64,000 nucleotides of DNA from Megamerina dolium (lineage: Eukaryota; Arthropoda; Insecta; Diptera; Megamerinidae), in assembly GCA_963854835.1 (NCBI GenBank), contig OY978525.1, positions 32,759,253-32,823,252 of the forward strand, read 5' to 3'. Positions 24,018 to 34,471 of the stretch are shown piece by piece. A model generated the notes under the pieces. It had not been told where the DNA came from and made no database searches. It saw only the letters and a program-made list of their open reading frames with translations. A program made the translations under genes and the position numbers. The stretch's first letter is position 1. Each line of letters opens with the position of its first letter.

Positions 24018-25145
24018 GGAGGAGATTTCCCGAACTCCCTAATCAGAGTTAATGGTGGAGATGTTCCATGATAAGTTCTTAAAGGCCGTTTCTAGGCTGA
24101 AAAGAACAAAGCTGCAGATATGTTCCAATATGTTCCAATGCCAAGCATGCCCGATGATTGGAAACTCAATGTTCTTTGTCCCATATATAAGAAAGAAGGC
24201 CCCACAATTTGCGCTAACTACCATGGTATAAGTCTTGTTAGGAAAGCATAGAACGCATACCATCAATTTGTTGATTATAGAGCCGTTTTCGACAATCCGG
24301 TAAGGGATTACCACTATACAACAATGTCTGAGCTAGGTATTCCTGCGAAGCTCATACGTCTTTGTAGCATGACGCGGCATAGGCTCTGATATGCAGTGAA
24401 AATTGGGAAGTAGCTCTCCCCGCCGTTTAATAGCGAGCGGGGTTTCATACTCGTGAGGGTTCTTCAACCATATTATGGAGAAAATAAGACAAGCTGCTGA
24501 TCAAAGACGTAATAGCACTATCTTCAACAAAAGTGTTATGCTGTTAGCATATGCCGATGCTATTGAAATAATCGACATGAACAAGCGAGCAGCCAGTACA
24601 GCATTCTCAGAGTTGGAAAGAGAATCGCGTCGAATGGGTCTGACAGTGGATGATGGCAAACCGAAGAAAGTGTCAACAAACAAAGAGTTTCGGTTTCTTG
24701 GACAACACGAAACTGTTTATAACTACGCTTTTGAAGTAGTCAAAGAATTTGTCTATCTTGAAACCAGCATTTACACCAGTAATGACGTCAGCCTGGAGAT
24801 GTAAGGGAACACTCTTGCTAACTGGTGGTAATTTAGGCTAAGTTAGAAATGGAGAAGTCAAGCCCTCTCTCGAGACACGGAAACCACACTCTACAAGTCT
24901 CTCTTCATGCCTGTCCTTGCATATGGCGCCGAAGCTTGGATAATTTTCACCTTGAATGAGAGAATGGACTGAGTTTTCGGAATAAAAGTCCTACATAGGA
25001 TCCTTAGACCTGTTTCCATTGGTGACGAGTATCGAATAAGGTACAATCATGAGCTGAATGAGCTGTATTCCGACACCGACATATTACAGCGCATAAATAT
25101 CCAGTGGCTAGTAATACTATGAAGGTGTTATATTCGATTTGCGGT
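24018..25145 (+). mobile_element. RTE-like LINE, copy E (fragment)
   Basis: A fragment of the RTE family starting in the region before the RT. It keeps a stretch deleted from copies A and B: PDDWKLNVLCPIYKKEG and PTICANYHGISL near 24150-24235. It then jumps by deletion to INLLIIEPFSTIR-type sequence and continues into the RT (24475-24800). Its active site reads YADA near 24550 instead of YADD, so the second catalytic Asp is lost. Later parts (YGAEAW, FGIKVL, the DIL QRI region) are broken. It ends near AAGGTGTTATATTCGA without the TAAG repeats. Confidence 0.8.
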
Positions 25146-25915
25146 CGTAAAGTAATTAACATTTGCATATTGTGAAACCCAGTGTTTGTTTCTAGTGTTT
25201 GCATCTCTTTTTCTTATTTCCACTTATTGTTGTCTTCGCATTTTAGGGTCGCTTTATTGTTGCAATTTTATTCGATGTCGAACTCGGGACGCCACCTTGA
25301 TTGAAATTGTGTTGGGAAAATCTCATTTTGAAAAGTATTTAATTTTGTTTTTGTTTGGATTTAATGCATCACTTTACCTACACTGCATATAATAATAGCG
25401 GTATTCACAAACATTTACTCATTTACTGTTTTGCTGTACTGAAAGTTTTGAGTTAATTTGGGGAACGAATCAGTCATAGCGAAATACAACTCTGTGAATG
25501 ACGTTTGTTTATTTACATTTTGGTGTCATTACGTGCAAAATAGTCTGTATAAATTTAGATCATTTTGCGTACTAATGTAACAAAAAAGATAGATTTAGAT
25601 ATGATGAAAATCTTGCAAAAGGATATATTTTATATGTGCAGAATTTGTGTAAATTTCAATAAAATGATTATTTGATGGAAATCAGAGAAGCAGATATTTT
25701 ACACGAAATTGCTTAAAGGAATTCAATATTGATGATTGTCTTAAAAGTAAAAAAAAACCTGCTGATATTTTTGTTCTTTAACAAAGATACTACTTTGTAA
25801 CTACCTGTTCCTTCAGCTATTTGTGCTATTTAGCTCAACTGCCAGATCAACTGCATCACTTGGTGAATACCACTAATATCTGAATATAAGAAAGTTGAAA
25901 ATTTAATTGATTGTT
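25146..25915. other. Upstream region of the first Gr gene; no other gene seen
   Basis: AT-rich. The words ATAGCGGTATTCAC (25398) and TGGTGAATACCACTAATAT (25861) recur upstream of the second Gr gene at about 35237 and 35867, so this is duplicated flank and may hold regulatory sequence. No open frame is conserved. Confidence 0.5.
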
Positions 25916-25919
25916 TTAT

Positions 25920-25959
25920 TATAAAAGTGAATATCAATTGGAGTAAAAATATTCAGTTG
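25920..25959 (+). promoter_or_regulatory. Possible core promoter of the first Gr gene
   Basis: TATAAAA at 25920-25926 and TCAGTT at 25953-25958 resemble a TATA box and an arthropod initiator. Both are conserved in front of the second Gr gene (35914 and 35944). If the initiator is used, the 5-prime UTR would be only about 10 nt, which is a reason for doubt. Confidence 0.35.
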
Positions 25960-25964
25960 GCAAA

Positions 25965-27281
25965 ATGTTACGCGAGCGTTTATATCGTTTCATTCTACGC
26001 AGTATCTATTATTATTTATTGGTCATGGGATTATTTCCAGCACTTTTCGATTGGGAAAGCATGAAATTTCGCAAATCTAATATCTATCTGATGTACAGTG
26101 GTGTAATACATATTGGCCATATTCTTCTACTGCCAAGTTTTTTTAAATATTTTATTGGTATATATTTATCGATGCCCCGCTTACAAACAATTGCATGGTG
26201 TGGATTGGTGCAAACCATGGCAAGAACATTTATGCCAATACTAGCTATGATGGAATTATGGTTAAATCGACAAAATTTGTTTGATACATTTCGTGAATAT
26301 CAACAGTTTATGAAACATTTTCATGATGATGCTGCCTCTGCCTCAGTCGTTGACAATAATGTTGATGATGACGCGGATACAATTTCTTCGTCGCAGCGAT
26401 ACAAAAACGTGACAATACGCAAGGAATGGCATACAATCTGGATGTTTTCATGTCAAGTTTTGACATTAACAATTAGTTTGACCATAGCATTATTGTCTGT
26501 AAATTTGAATGCTTATCTATGGGGCTCTTTTAATTTATGTACTGTTATGATGTTAATTACAGCAATGATTTTCATTATCTTGTTACAAATCTACGAACAA
26601 TTTCAATATATTAACATTACTCTCGACGACTTGCAACATAAATTGAGAAAATACATGCAACGCAACCATCATCAGGTTGGAACTACAAGATTCATGGAAC
26701 ATATTTCTCAACGGCTCTCCACGTTGAGTCTGATGCACTTAAAATGTCATCAATTGAGCGTAAAAATATTTCAATGTTGTGAACTATCATTCGCATGCAT
26801 TATATTCGTATACTACCTTGTATATATTCGTTATATACATCTTGTAATTGATATCGCCTTTAGACATCAAGAGTTGCTCATTTGGGGGATATCCGTAAAT
26901 ATAATATTTTTGACAATATTTTTTTCGAGTGGACTCCTATTAGTTTTTGCTGTTGATGGTATTCTTAAAACGAGTAATGCGACTGGTCCACTAGTTCGTG
27001 AATATGTCGATCTGTTGGCTGATTGTCAAGATAAGGATATTAACCGGACGGTGAGAATACAATCCGTTTCATTCAATATACATACATATATTCATGTGCA
27101 TATGTGAAATATTTTTTCAATTCATTTTTAGTTGGAAGTATTTGCGAGCTATTTACGGTGTCACAAGTTGACCTTCAAAGTATGTGGTTTCTTTGAATTC
27201 AATCGAGAGGCTGCCTTTTCATTTTTTTTGGCATCATTAGTGCAAGTCACTGTATTGATGCAGTTTGATTTAGCAGTGTAG
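25965..27281 (+). CDS. Gustatory receptor (Gr family), paralog 1
   Basis: A 411-residue receptor encoded by exon 1 (25965-27050) and exon 2 (27132-27281). The 81-bp phase-0 intron (27051-27131) starts GTGAGAAT and ends TTTTTAG. Reading through the donor meets a stop at 27107, and exon 2 continues the homology up to the TAG. Hydrophobic segments lie near residues 12-28, 41-66, 76-98, 158-180, 187-209, 274-293 and 308-330, with a last one near 392-406, matching the seven-transmembrane Gr layout. An acidic loop (121-139) follows the third segment. The C-terminus has QF at 406-407, but VQ replaces the usual TY of the TYhhhhhQF signature. The start follows CAAAATG. Insect Grs are ligand-gated channels in gustatory neurons; the ligand is unknown. 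The gene is intact and 93-94% identical to the paralog at 35956. No orthologue is assigned. Confidence 0.88.
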
Positions 27282-27337
27282 ACAGTAATACTAATTTTTT
27301 TTTTTTTTTTGAATGATATATTGCACAATATTCCACT

Positions 27338-27343
27338 AATAAA
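27338..27343 (+). terminator. Polyadenylation signal of Gr paralog 1
   Basis: AATAAA 57 bp after the stop codon. The paralog has AATATA at the aligned site (37317-37322). Confidence 0.55.
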
Positions 27344-27773
27344 TGTTATTAAGCACTATCACTCGTTTTATTTAATTTATGACCATTTTTGTAAAATCCT
27401 TGTTTATAACTTCAAATATACAATATATATCTTTTTACCTAGGTGGTCTGGTGGTGTTTTCACAAGGTAACGTGTCTAATTGTCTCAACCGGGTGGGGCT
27501 AGCGCAATCCTTGTTGAACTTATCGCAAGTCAACTCACTGGCTGTCATGTAGTCTGATCTGAGCGCTATGTGATGATACCTTTATTTGTTAATGAGGGGT
27601 AGTCATGCAGCTTGCTCTGCTTACTATGTGATGGCGTCTTCATTATTATTAATGGGGGCCCTCCATGTGGCGCACAACCTCGGTTAGAGGTTGTGCGTTG
27701 GGTTTGGGACCCGCCACATAAAAAATCCCCCCAGTGACTAATATAAACATGCCTCGAAAACGGACTACCCCCT

Positions 27774-28409
27774 TTGTTGATGATGATATGCAACTGGAAT
27801 ATCCGGTCCCTTTGTAGGGAGGGTGCCTCTATTCAGCTGGTTGATGTCCTCGAGAAATACAGAGCTGACATCACCGCTCTCCAGGAAATGCGATGGATGG
27901 GACAAGGCTGCTCCAAAAAAGCGTCCTGTGATATATACTACAGTTACCATGCTGAAAGGCACAAATTAGGATGTGGATTTTTGGTCAGCAAGAGACTACG
28001 ACACCTTGTCTCACATTTCACGCCTGTGAACGAACGGCTGGCCACAATCCGCAGCAGGGCAAAATTCTTTAACATCAGCCTTATATGTGCCCACGCTCCG
28101 ACGGATGAGAAGGACAATGTGACCAAGGAGAGCTTCTTTCAGCGTCTCGAAGAAGCTTACGACTGCTGCCCCCGTCAGGATATCAAAATCGTGCTTGACG
28201 ACTTTAATGCCTGGGTGTGCAAGGAAGGTACCTTTGGCCCAACTGTCGGAAAATTCAGCCTCCAGCAGAACACCTCCGATAACAGAATGAGGCTGATCGA
28301 CTTCGCCGAAGCACGAAACATGGTAATTGGTGATACCAGATTCCAGCATCTCAACATCCACAAAGCGACGTGGCTGTCTCCTGTCTCAACGAACAAGAAA
28401 CCAAATTGA
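27774..28409 (+). pseudogene. RTE endonuclease domain, best-preserved copy
   Basis: 211 codons with nearly the whole AP-type endonuclease. CNWNIRSLCREG opens it; ALQEMRWMGQG carries the metal-binding Glu; GCGFLVSKRLRHLVSHFTPV, the AKFFNISLICAHAPTDEKD block and DIKIVLDDFNAWV (usually GDFNA) follow; then DNRMRLIDFAEARNMVIGDT. It ends at a frameshift after WLSPVSTN. The upstream Met context differs from copy A, where about 40 further residues are open. Confidence 0.8.
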
Positions 28410-28845
28410 TCATGTGGTCATTAACGGATGGCATGCTTCCTGTGTGATGGACGTGAAATCGATCAGTGGTGCCGTGCTTGTTGCAGATAAGGTGCACACA
28501 CGATTATGTGTCGCAAATAAAAAGAGAAGTCCTACACAGAGAAAGATCGACATCAGCAAGCTGCGATCACCAGAGACAGCAGATGCATTTGCCACTCGAC
28601 TATCGGATCTGCTTATGCAGAACACTCCCCCACTTGATGATACATGCGCACGGTGGACACGTATATCCCACTCCATGACTACTGCTACCGAGGAGGTAAT
28701 CGGTTACTACCGGCCTCTGAGGAATGAGTGGTATGATCAGTAGTGTCGCGACGCTACCGCAGAGGAAGCAACGAGAGCTGTTAAGGAGCGGTACAGAGAG
28801 AAAAGGAGTGCAGAGAAACGTCTTTTCAGGCAAAAGAAGAGGGAG

Positions 28846-29118
28846 TTGGAAAGACGCGAGTGTGAGGAGATAGAAATGTGTACCGACAAGAATGAGACAC
28901 GAAAATTCTTCCAAAAGATCAAGCGCCTGAGTGGCGGTATAAATCCCGGAGGCTGTTCTTGTCGTGACGGAAATGGGAATCTGGTTACAGGTGTCCAGAG
29001 TATACTGAGCCTATGGAAGGAACACTTCTCACCGTTACTGAATGGCGATGCTACAAACAATTCAACCAGTGGAGGAGATTGCCCGATAACCCCAGTTAAA
29101 AGACGAAAACATGCCTGA
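28846..29118 (+). pseudogene. RTE linker before the RT
   Basis: Charged segment with MCTDKNETRKFFQKIKRLSG and the SCRDGNGNLVTGVQSILSLW motif that in RTE proteins precedes the RT (DxxGNLLTD..V..RWKEYF). It ends at the deletion that removes the first RT motifs. Confidence 0.7.
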
Positions 29119-29413
29119 TGATTGGAGGCTCAAATTGTGGGGATCCCACAATTTGCGAAAAATCCTGGGAAGACCCAAGAAAAACAGATTGACACACACC
29201 ACCTATTTAGTGATTATAAAGCCGCTTTCGAAAGTCTGGTAACAACAATGTCTGAGTTTGGTATTCCTGCATAGCTCATTCGACTTTGTAGAATGACACT
29301 TTCATAACTCCCGTTGTGCAGTGAAAATTGGGAAGGACCTCTCCGCACCGTGTAGTACCGAACGGGGTTTCAGACAAGGTGATTAGTTATCGTGCGACTT
29401 CTTCAATCTTATT

Positions 29414-29794
29414 ATGGAGAAAATAATACGAGCTGCTGATCTACGACATAATGGCACTATCTTCAACAAAAGTGTCATGCTGTTAGCGTATGCCGACGAT
29501 ATTGACATAATCGTCATGAACACGCGAGCAGTCAGTGCAGCATTCTCAGAGTTGGAAAGAGAGTCGCGTCAGATGGGTCTTACGGTGAACGAGGGCAAGA
29601 CTAAGTATCTAGTGTCAACAAACAAAGAGTCCCGGCATCTTGGACAGCACATCACTGTTGATAAATACGCTTTTGAAGTAGTAAAGGACTTTGTCTACCT
29701 TGGAACTAGCATTAACAGCAGTAAAGACATCAGCCTGGAGATATTGAGGAGGATCACTCTTGCAAACAGGTGCTACTTTGGGCGAAGTAAGTAA
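29414..29794 (+). pseudogene. RTE reverse transcriptase, catalytic segment
   Basis: 126 codons including YADDIDII (about residues 26-33), the ELERESRQMGLTVNEGKTKYL helix region and FVYLGTSI. The sequence before it (RGFRQGD) is separated by a stop, and a stop follows FGRSK. It is almost identical to the copy A segment, showing close relationship. Confidence 0.8.
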
Positions 29795-30266
29795 TTGAGA
29801 AGTCGAGCCCTCTCTCGAAGAACGAAAACAATACTCTACAAGTCACTCATCATGCCTGTCCTTACATATGGCGCTGAAGCCTTTTCGAGAGAAAAGTCTT
29901 ACGCAAGATCTTTGGACCTATTTGTGTTGGTGGCGAGTACCGAATAAGGTACAACCATAAGCCGTATGAGCTGTATGCCGATATTGATATAGTAAAGCGC
30001 ATCAAAATCCAGCGGCTGCGCTGGCTAGGTCATGCCGAGCGAATGGAAGAACACACTCCAACTAAGAAGGTGTTATATTCGAAACCCGCTGGAGGACGAT
30101 GCAGAAGAGGAAGACCTAACCTCCGGTGGAAAGTCTAAGTACTGGAGAACTTGGCTTGGAATTTCTGACTGGCGCCAGCTAGCGAAGAACAGAGATGGCT
30201 GCCGAAGCATGTTATATTCGGCCTAAATCGATATTCGGTTGTTATAGCCACATAAGTAAGTAAGTA

Positions 30267-30504
30267 TGTTAAAAGCTGCCGTTTTACCTCTCCTACGCAA
30301 AAATTTTAATTTTGTCCGATTACTAAGTAAGTGATTATACCAGTGATTGCGGTCAATCCGTAATTCCGGAAGAAATTTAGACTTGGGGACTATGTGTTTG
30401 GGTTGAAATCGATATAGCGTTGATTAGAGAATGGACGTTCATTTGAAAGTCTCCATTGTATAATCAAATCAGTAATAAATTTGAAGGCTGGAATGAGATC
30501 TAGG
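30267..30504. other. No gene seen
   Basis: Short AT-rich stretch between RTE copy B and the block shared by both units. Confidence 0.5.
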
Positions 30505-31440
30505 AATTCCTAGCGGTTATTGATAATAAACGTGGCGATATCTCCAATGTTCCATGAGAAGATTAGTACTTAAAATATGTTTACAAAGACACACACCTAT
30601 TACATTGGTTCCAGTGTTACGACAAGGGTGATGGGTGTTGGCACTTCTTCGTTGTTATCAATGCTTCTTCCTTCAACCCTTGCTACCTTGCTGCCGTTGG
30701 CATATTTGCAGAAATGTGCTAAAGTTGCTCTTGATCTAGAGCATTATGCATCGTGGTCTAATGTCATCCTGCACATAGTAGAACTTATAATCTATGGTTT
30801 TTAATCCACATACCATTCTACAGTCATACAGTTTACAGACCACCACTTAGAGTGGTGGAAGTTGATCTAGACGAATATCAGCCGAAACGTTTTGGGCTGC
30901 AGAGTTTTTTAGCACAATGACATCGACTCCGAGATCGTCATTCGATTCCCGGAGGTAGTCATGGCAATTCTGCTTCTTTAGCCGGATGATTTTGTTAATC
31001 AGTTCAGAATCCGATAGAACATCCAAACTTGCTCGACCGGCTTGTTCTATTTACTCACCGATATTAGAGATGCACTTAGAATCCGATACCCTTCTATCAG
31101 ATTCTTCATTTTCATTAATCACTTTCTCTTAATCAGAGGGTACCGAGAGGAGACTTTAACCTCTCGCGAAAACCAATTAAAGGAAACTACTCCACGCGAG
31201 TAGCTGGTACATTCGAGCCTGGTACATTCGAGGCTCATCTTCAGTTTATCGTACAGTTCGGATTAAGAGGTTTGTCTCAGCGTCAAAACTGACCAACTCT
31301 TTTCAGACATTTTAAATCACTGTCCCAGTATGTTATAATTAGACACATTCCGGTACCGATTCTGATGCCTGTTCCCACAGCTACTTCCCACTTATCATCG
31401 TTATTATAAGGTTGAATATTATAATCGAACATTATTGAGA
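30505..31440. repeat. Unidentified block shared by both duplication units, copy 1
   Basis: About 930 bp matching 39960-40955, starting at TTATTGATAATAAAC. On the - strand, about 31125-30860, it reads NENEESDRRVSDS, then a stop, then EQAGRASLDVLSDSEL and LRESNDDLGVDVIVLKNSAAQ. An equivalent, partly deleted frame lies in the other unit. Being acidic and Ser/Asp-rich it could be the N-terminus of a decayed transposase or host protein. I do not recognise it. Confidence 0.55.
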
Positions 31441-31442
31441 AT

Positions 31443-31474
31443 ATTTAATGTAATGGAGCTCCATTACATTAAAT
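31443..31474. repeat. Perfect 32-bp palindrome, copy 1
   Basis: ATTTAATGTAATGGAG followed directly by its exact reverse complement, with no spacer. It is identical to 40955-40986 in the other unit. Confidence 0.9.
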
Positions 31475-31540
31475 TAAAGTCAGCTTCATTAGCAAATTTC
31501 ATCCAATCTTGCCTGAAATTATAGGTACGTTGCAATCATG

Positions 31541-31637
31541 TTAAAAGATCCAATTTCGTAATTTCATTATTGTAGTAAATATGTCTAATACACGGAACTC
31601 CCAACTGATAACTGATTGAAGTGCTTTCTATTTAATA
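31541..31637 (+). repeat. Short direct repeat R, copy 2 (end of unit 1)
   Basis: Same family as 22141, 33072 and 41022. The mariner at 31638 is inserted at its right edge. Confidence 0.8.
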
Positions 31638-31661
31638 TAAGATCTAGTAAAAAGAAATCCA

Positions 31662-32012
31662 TTATTTTTGCATTAAATTGAAGGTTTTCTTTAGCATAGT
31701 TAGAATAATCCGATTTAGGTCAAATATGCACCGTTTTGTTCGATAACTTGTTGAAGGTAATTTCACAATGCCACTCTCATAGAAAACCTCGTCCATATTG
31801 GCAAAAAACTGAAACAGTCGATTTTCACAAGCTTCTCTTGAGGCGAACTTGTCACCAGTAAAATCATTCGCCATAGACAGGAACAGGTAGTAATCACTTG
31901 GCGACAGGTCCGGACTATAAGGTGGTTGCATAAGAGCCTCCCAAAAAAATTCCCGGAGCTTCGGCTGAGTCACTGTCAATGTGTGTCTCCTGGCGTTTCC
32001 CTGATGGAACAC
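31662..32012 (-). pseudogene. Mariner transposase, C-terminal part
   Basis: FHQGNARRHTLTVTQPKLRE, then QPPYSPDLSPSDYYLFLSM, RLFQFFANMDEVFYESGIVKLP. The Gly in HQGN replaces the usual catalytic Asp. The N-terminal part (32196-32456) is in another frame after a deletion. Confidence 0.85.
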
Positions 32013-32195
32013 AATTCCTCTCCTCTTACTTCTGGGCGAATGCTTCCTTCAGATGGTCCAATTGTTGATAGTACAGGTCCGAATTAAGACTTTGCCCTGC
32101 CAATTCCACCAAACACATAGCAAAACCTTCTTGATCGTCTATCCTGGCTTGGCCACCGTTTGCGCTGGCTCACCGCCATTCGACCACGACCGTTT

Positions 32196-32456
32196 TCACT
32201 TGACGTTGTCGTAGGTGACCCACTCTTCATCACCAGTAACCATCCGCTTCAGAAATGGATCGATTTCGTTGTGCATTGTGTGTTGTGTGTTTTGTGCATT
32301 CTTTAGCTCCTGGGCAATAGAAACAGTACTTACATGACGGTCAGACTCGACGATTTCAATTATTTTATCGATATTTTCGACAATTGGCCTTCCAGAGCGT
32401 GGTGCATCTTTGACATCAAAATTACCGGAACGGAATCGACGCAACCAAAATTGCAC
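32196..32456 (-). pseudogene. Mariner transposase, N-terminal and first catalytic part
   Basis: QFWLRRFRSGNFDVKDAPRS and IEIVESDRHVSTVSIAQELK belong to the paired HTH region. A direct jump follows to EIDPFLKRMVTGDEEWVTYDN with the first catalytic Asp. About 50 residues of the second HTH and linker are missing or replaced by a short CACA-rich sequence. Confidence 0.85.
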
Positions 32457-32774
32457 GTGATTGACTGTTATAGTATCAGTACCATAAACACTATTTAGTA
32501 CGAAATCCTATCTTTCTAACACCATCTAGCGTAACAAGATCACACTTATACAACGCGAGATGCAGATTACTAAAGCCATCTATTGGAAAAATAATGAATT
32601 TCTTTTTACTACACCTGATACATTCGATTTTTCTAAATTACTCAAATGCACACTCCGATAATTACAATATTATAATGATTATTTCAAGAGAGTTCACCCA
32701 ATAACTCCGCCTTGAAAAAATTTACATGTAAAAAAGTGTCTGTTTTCCAAGTAAAGGTTAAAATATGTTGTTTC

Positions 32775-32960
32775 AGTTAAATCGATTTTGGGAAGAATAT
32801 CATGCGAACCACAATCAGGTGATTGACCAAGGTGTTTGGACGCAAATCCGATAAACAATATTTATGTATCTATACTTTTCTATATTTTTGGAGCTTCCTT
32901 TCTGGTTACAAGTATCTGACCAAAATGAATATATATACCATTCCCATTTGTGGCCAGAGT
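32775..32960 (+). repeat. DINE-like repeat tail opening duplication unit 2
   Basis: Resembles the end of 37604-39046: TTAAATCGATTTTGG, TATCTATACTTTTCTATATT, GGAGCTTCCTTTCTGGTTAC and ATCTGACCAAAATGAATATA. The matching tail at 21900 opens unit 1. Confidence 0.65.
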
Positions 32961-33071
32961 ACTCGTACAACACGATATAACTCCCTTTTTTTGAAAAAAG
33001 AAACAAACAAAAAAACCACTTGAAATAGTAAGACGTAAACTTGTGCAAAATTATACTTATGCTATAGTCAA

Positions 33072-33180
33072 TTTAAAAGATCAAAGACATCATTTACAAT
33101 ACGATAATATACGAGAATGTGTTTAATACATGGAACTTGTAAGATATTGGCAGTAATTCCCACACAACTGAATTTTTAAA
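33072..33180 (+). repeat. Short direct repeat R, copy 3 (start of unit 2)
   Basis: Most diverged of the four copies (TTTAATACATGGAACTTGTAAG where others have AATACACGGAACTCCC). Confidence 0.65.
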
Positions 33181-33202
33181 CCGGAATCTATTAAACGTAA
33201 TA

Positions 33203-33561
33203 AAAAAATAAATAAATATGTGGCACTTAAAGCCCCAAAGGGCTCATTGGCCGAGCTTCTCTTCCATTACTGTTGTGCGTCTTAAATTTTGGACAGTATT
33301 AGAATGGACCTACTTATTTTAGCCGGTTCCGAACGGCAGAACACTTGTGACTTCACTTTTTCTGAGCTTTGTCACAGAGTTCTTTTTAGAAGCTTTTTCA
33401 TGCCAAGTTGTTACTGTCGGAAGAATTGCCAATTGCTTGCCGACAGGTGGGTACCGTTCGAAAGAAAAATCTTTTCGATATTAAATTTGTTATGCATCAG
33501 CAGGGTATTGAACCACGACCTACAGATCAGAAGGCGAACACACTAACCACTGAGCTACGGC
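33203..33561 (-). mobile_element. tRNA-derived SINE, copy 2, with target-site duplication
   Basis: About 360 bp, flanked by AACGTAATA at 33194-33202 and 33562-33570. Read on the - strand, it begins with GCCGTAGCTCAGTGGTTAGT (A box) and has a B-box-like GGTTCAATACCC, then a body of about 280 bp and a 3-prime tail of TATTTATTTATTTTTTTA. Internal RNA polymerase III promoter boxes imply transcription without an upstream promoter. Confidence 0.88.
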
Positions 33562-33570
33562 AACGTAATA

Positions 33571-33938
33571 CTTCATTTATATTTTCCCAGTAAAATTTTG
33601 TATATTTTTAACAAATTATAAAGAAGTCTACTACTAGCCGAATCTCATCTGCAAGGTCAATGATGTAGATCGACTAATAAATGTCAAAGTTCATATAAAA
33701 TGAACACTTTAGCTGTTTTAAGGGTCTTCCAATAAACATGGTGCGAAGATGTTATCAACGCGAATTTTCAATTTCAGGGATGGTTATTTAAAAATTACTT
33801 CATTTATATGGGAAGCGACCCAACCTAATGTTCGTAGATAAAATAAAGCTGTTGTTGTTGTTTGAAAAGGTACACTTCATCATTATACTAACAGAGTGTC
33901 ATGATAGTAAATTGCAAGAAGTCATTAAAAATGAAAAT
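33571..33938. other. Unit 2 flank; no gene seen
   Basis: Weakly similar to unit 1 near 23125-23330 (TTTATATTTACCCAG and following). Contains a GTTGTTGTTG tract near 33850. Confidence 0.5.
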
Positions 33939-33950
33939 TATATATAATAC

Positions 33951-34460
33951 TGATACACAAAAGATCAAAGTTGAATCTCGAATACAAAGTGCTATTATAT
34001 AAAGCAATCCTGAAGCCAATCTGGACTTATGGTATTCAGTTTTGGGGCACCGCATCTCCCTCAAATATCGAAAAATTGCAGCGAATACAATCCAAGTGTC
34101 TGCGAATTATTGTAAACGCGCCTTGGTATATGAGGAACGTTAACATCCATCGAGATTTAAATGTACCCACAATTTCTGAGGAAGTTGCAATGTCTTGCAG
34201 AAGCTACATTCAAAAATTACACAGTCATCCGAATCCCCTTGCTAGGCAATTGTTGCTGAGCACGGGGCATCGTCGATTAAAAAGAAAAGACACACTGAAT
34301 ATGCTGTGAAATTGCTATACCTCGTGACAACAAATTGTGATGGAACGTTGGGAATATCACATAATTTTATTTAGTTTGTAAGATTTGATTACTTATTGTT
34401 AGTTTCTAAGTAATTTTAGAAAGATCCAATAAAAAGGCTAGTAAAAAAAAAAAAAAAAAA
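33951..34460 (+). mobile_element. Jockey-clade LINE, 5-prime-truncated copy 2, with 11-bp target-site duplication
   Basis: Same family as 1500-2360, but only about 510 bp long. ATATATAATAC at 33940-33950 is repeated at 34461-34471 right after the A tail. The aligned sequence in unit 1 (about 23653-23665) has the site once and no insert. It is 5-prime truncated inside the RT thumb and ends with AATAAAAAGGCTAG and about 18 A. Confidence 0.92.
33971..34309 (+). pseudogene. Jockey ORF2 C-terminal fragment
   Basis: 112 codons starting NLEYKVLLYKAILKPIWTYG, with RIQSKCLRIIVNAPWY and ending LKRKDTLNML-stop. It matches the C-terminus of the copy at 1633 with only a few replacements (for example S for Y in AMYCRSY). 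No catalytic residues are included. Confidence 0.85.
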
Positions 34461-34471
34461 ATATATAATAC

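Larger units (their letters stand above)
27445..30266 (+). mobile_element. RTE-like LINE, copy B (near full span, internally deleted)
   Basis: Starts with the family 5-prime end GGTCTGGTGG and ends with CATAAGTAAGTAAGTA, so both ends are present. No target-site duplication could be matched at this copy. It holds the most complete endonuclease of the window, the linker, part of the RT and the C-terminus. About 29120-29170 has lost the early RT region that survives in copy E. A stop interrupts ATG..RQGD-stop-LSCDFF near 29384. It lies 163 bp downstream of the first Gr stop codon, in the same orientation. Confidence 0.9.
31638..32618 (-). mobile_element. Mariner (irritans-like) element with inverted repeats and TA duplication
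   Basis: A 981-bp element. Both ends share TAGTAAAAAGAAATYCATTA inside inverted repeats of about 30 bp, with TA at 31636-31637 and 32619-32620. The paralogous sequence in unit 2 (near 41118) has one TA and no insert. The transposase is broken: RFRSGNFDVKDAPRSGRPIV and HVSTVSIAQELK are followed by a deletion, then NEIDPFLKRMVTGDEEWVTY (first catalytic Asp kept), and finally FHQGNARRH, where the second catalytic Asp has become Gly, and SPDLSPSDYYLF (third Asp kept). The motifs resemble the irritans/Himar group. Confidence 0.9.
21900..32770. repeat. Segmental duplication, unit 1
   Basis: About 10.9 kb sharing its order with 32775-41275: DINE-like tail, short direct repeat, sequence with GTAAATTGCAAGAA and TTTTCAACAAGAGCATG, a Gr gene, RTE sequence, an unidentified block, a palindrome, and a second short direct repeat. 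Similarity is high over the Gr genes and the 30.5-31.6 kb block, patchier upstream. Insertions specific to unit 1 are a Tc1-mariner element (22294), RTE copy E (24018) and a mariner (31638). The outer boundaries are estimates. Confidence 0.8.
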
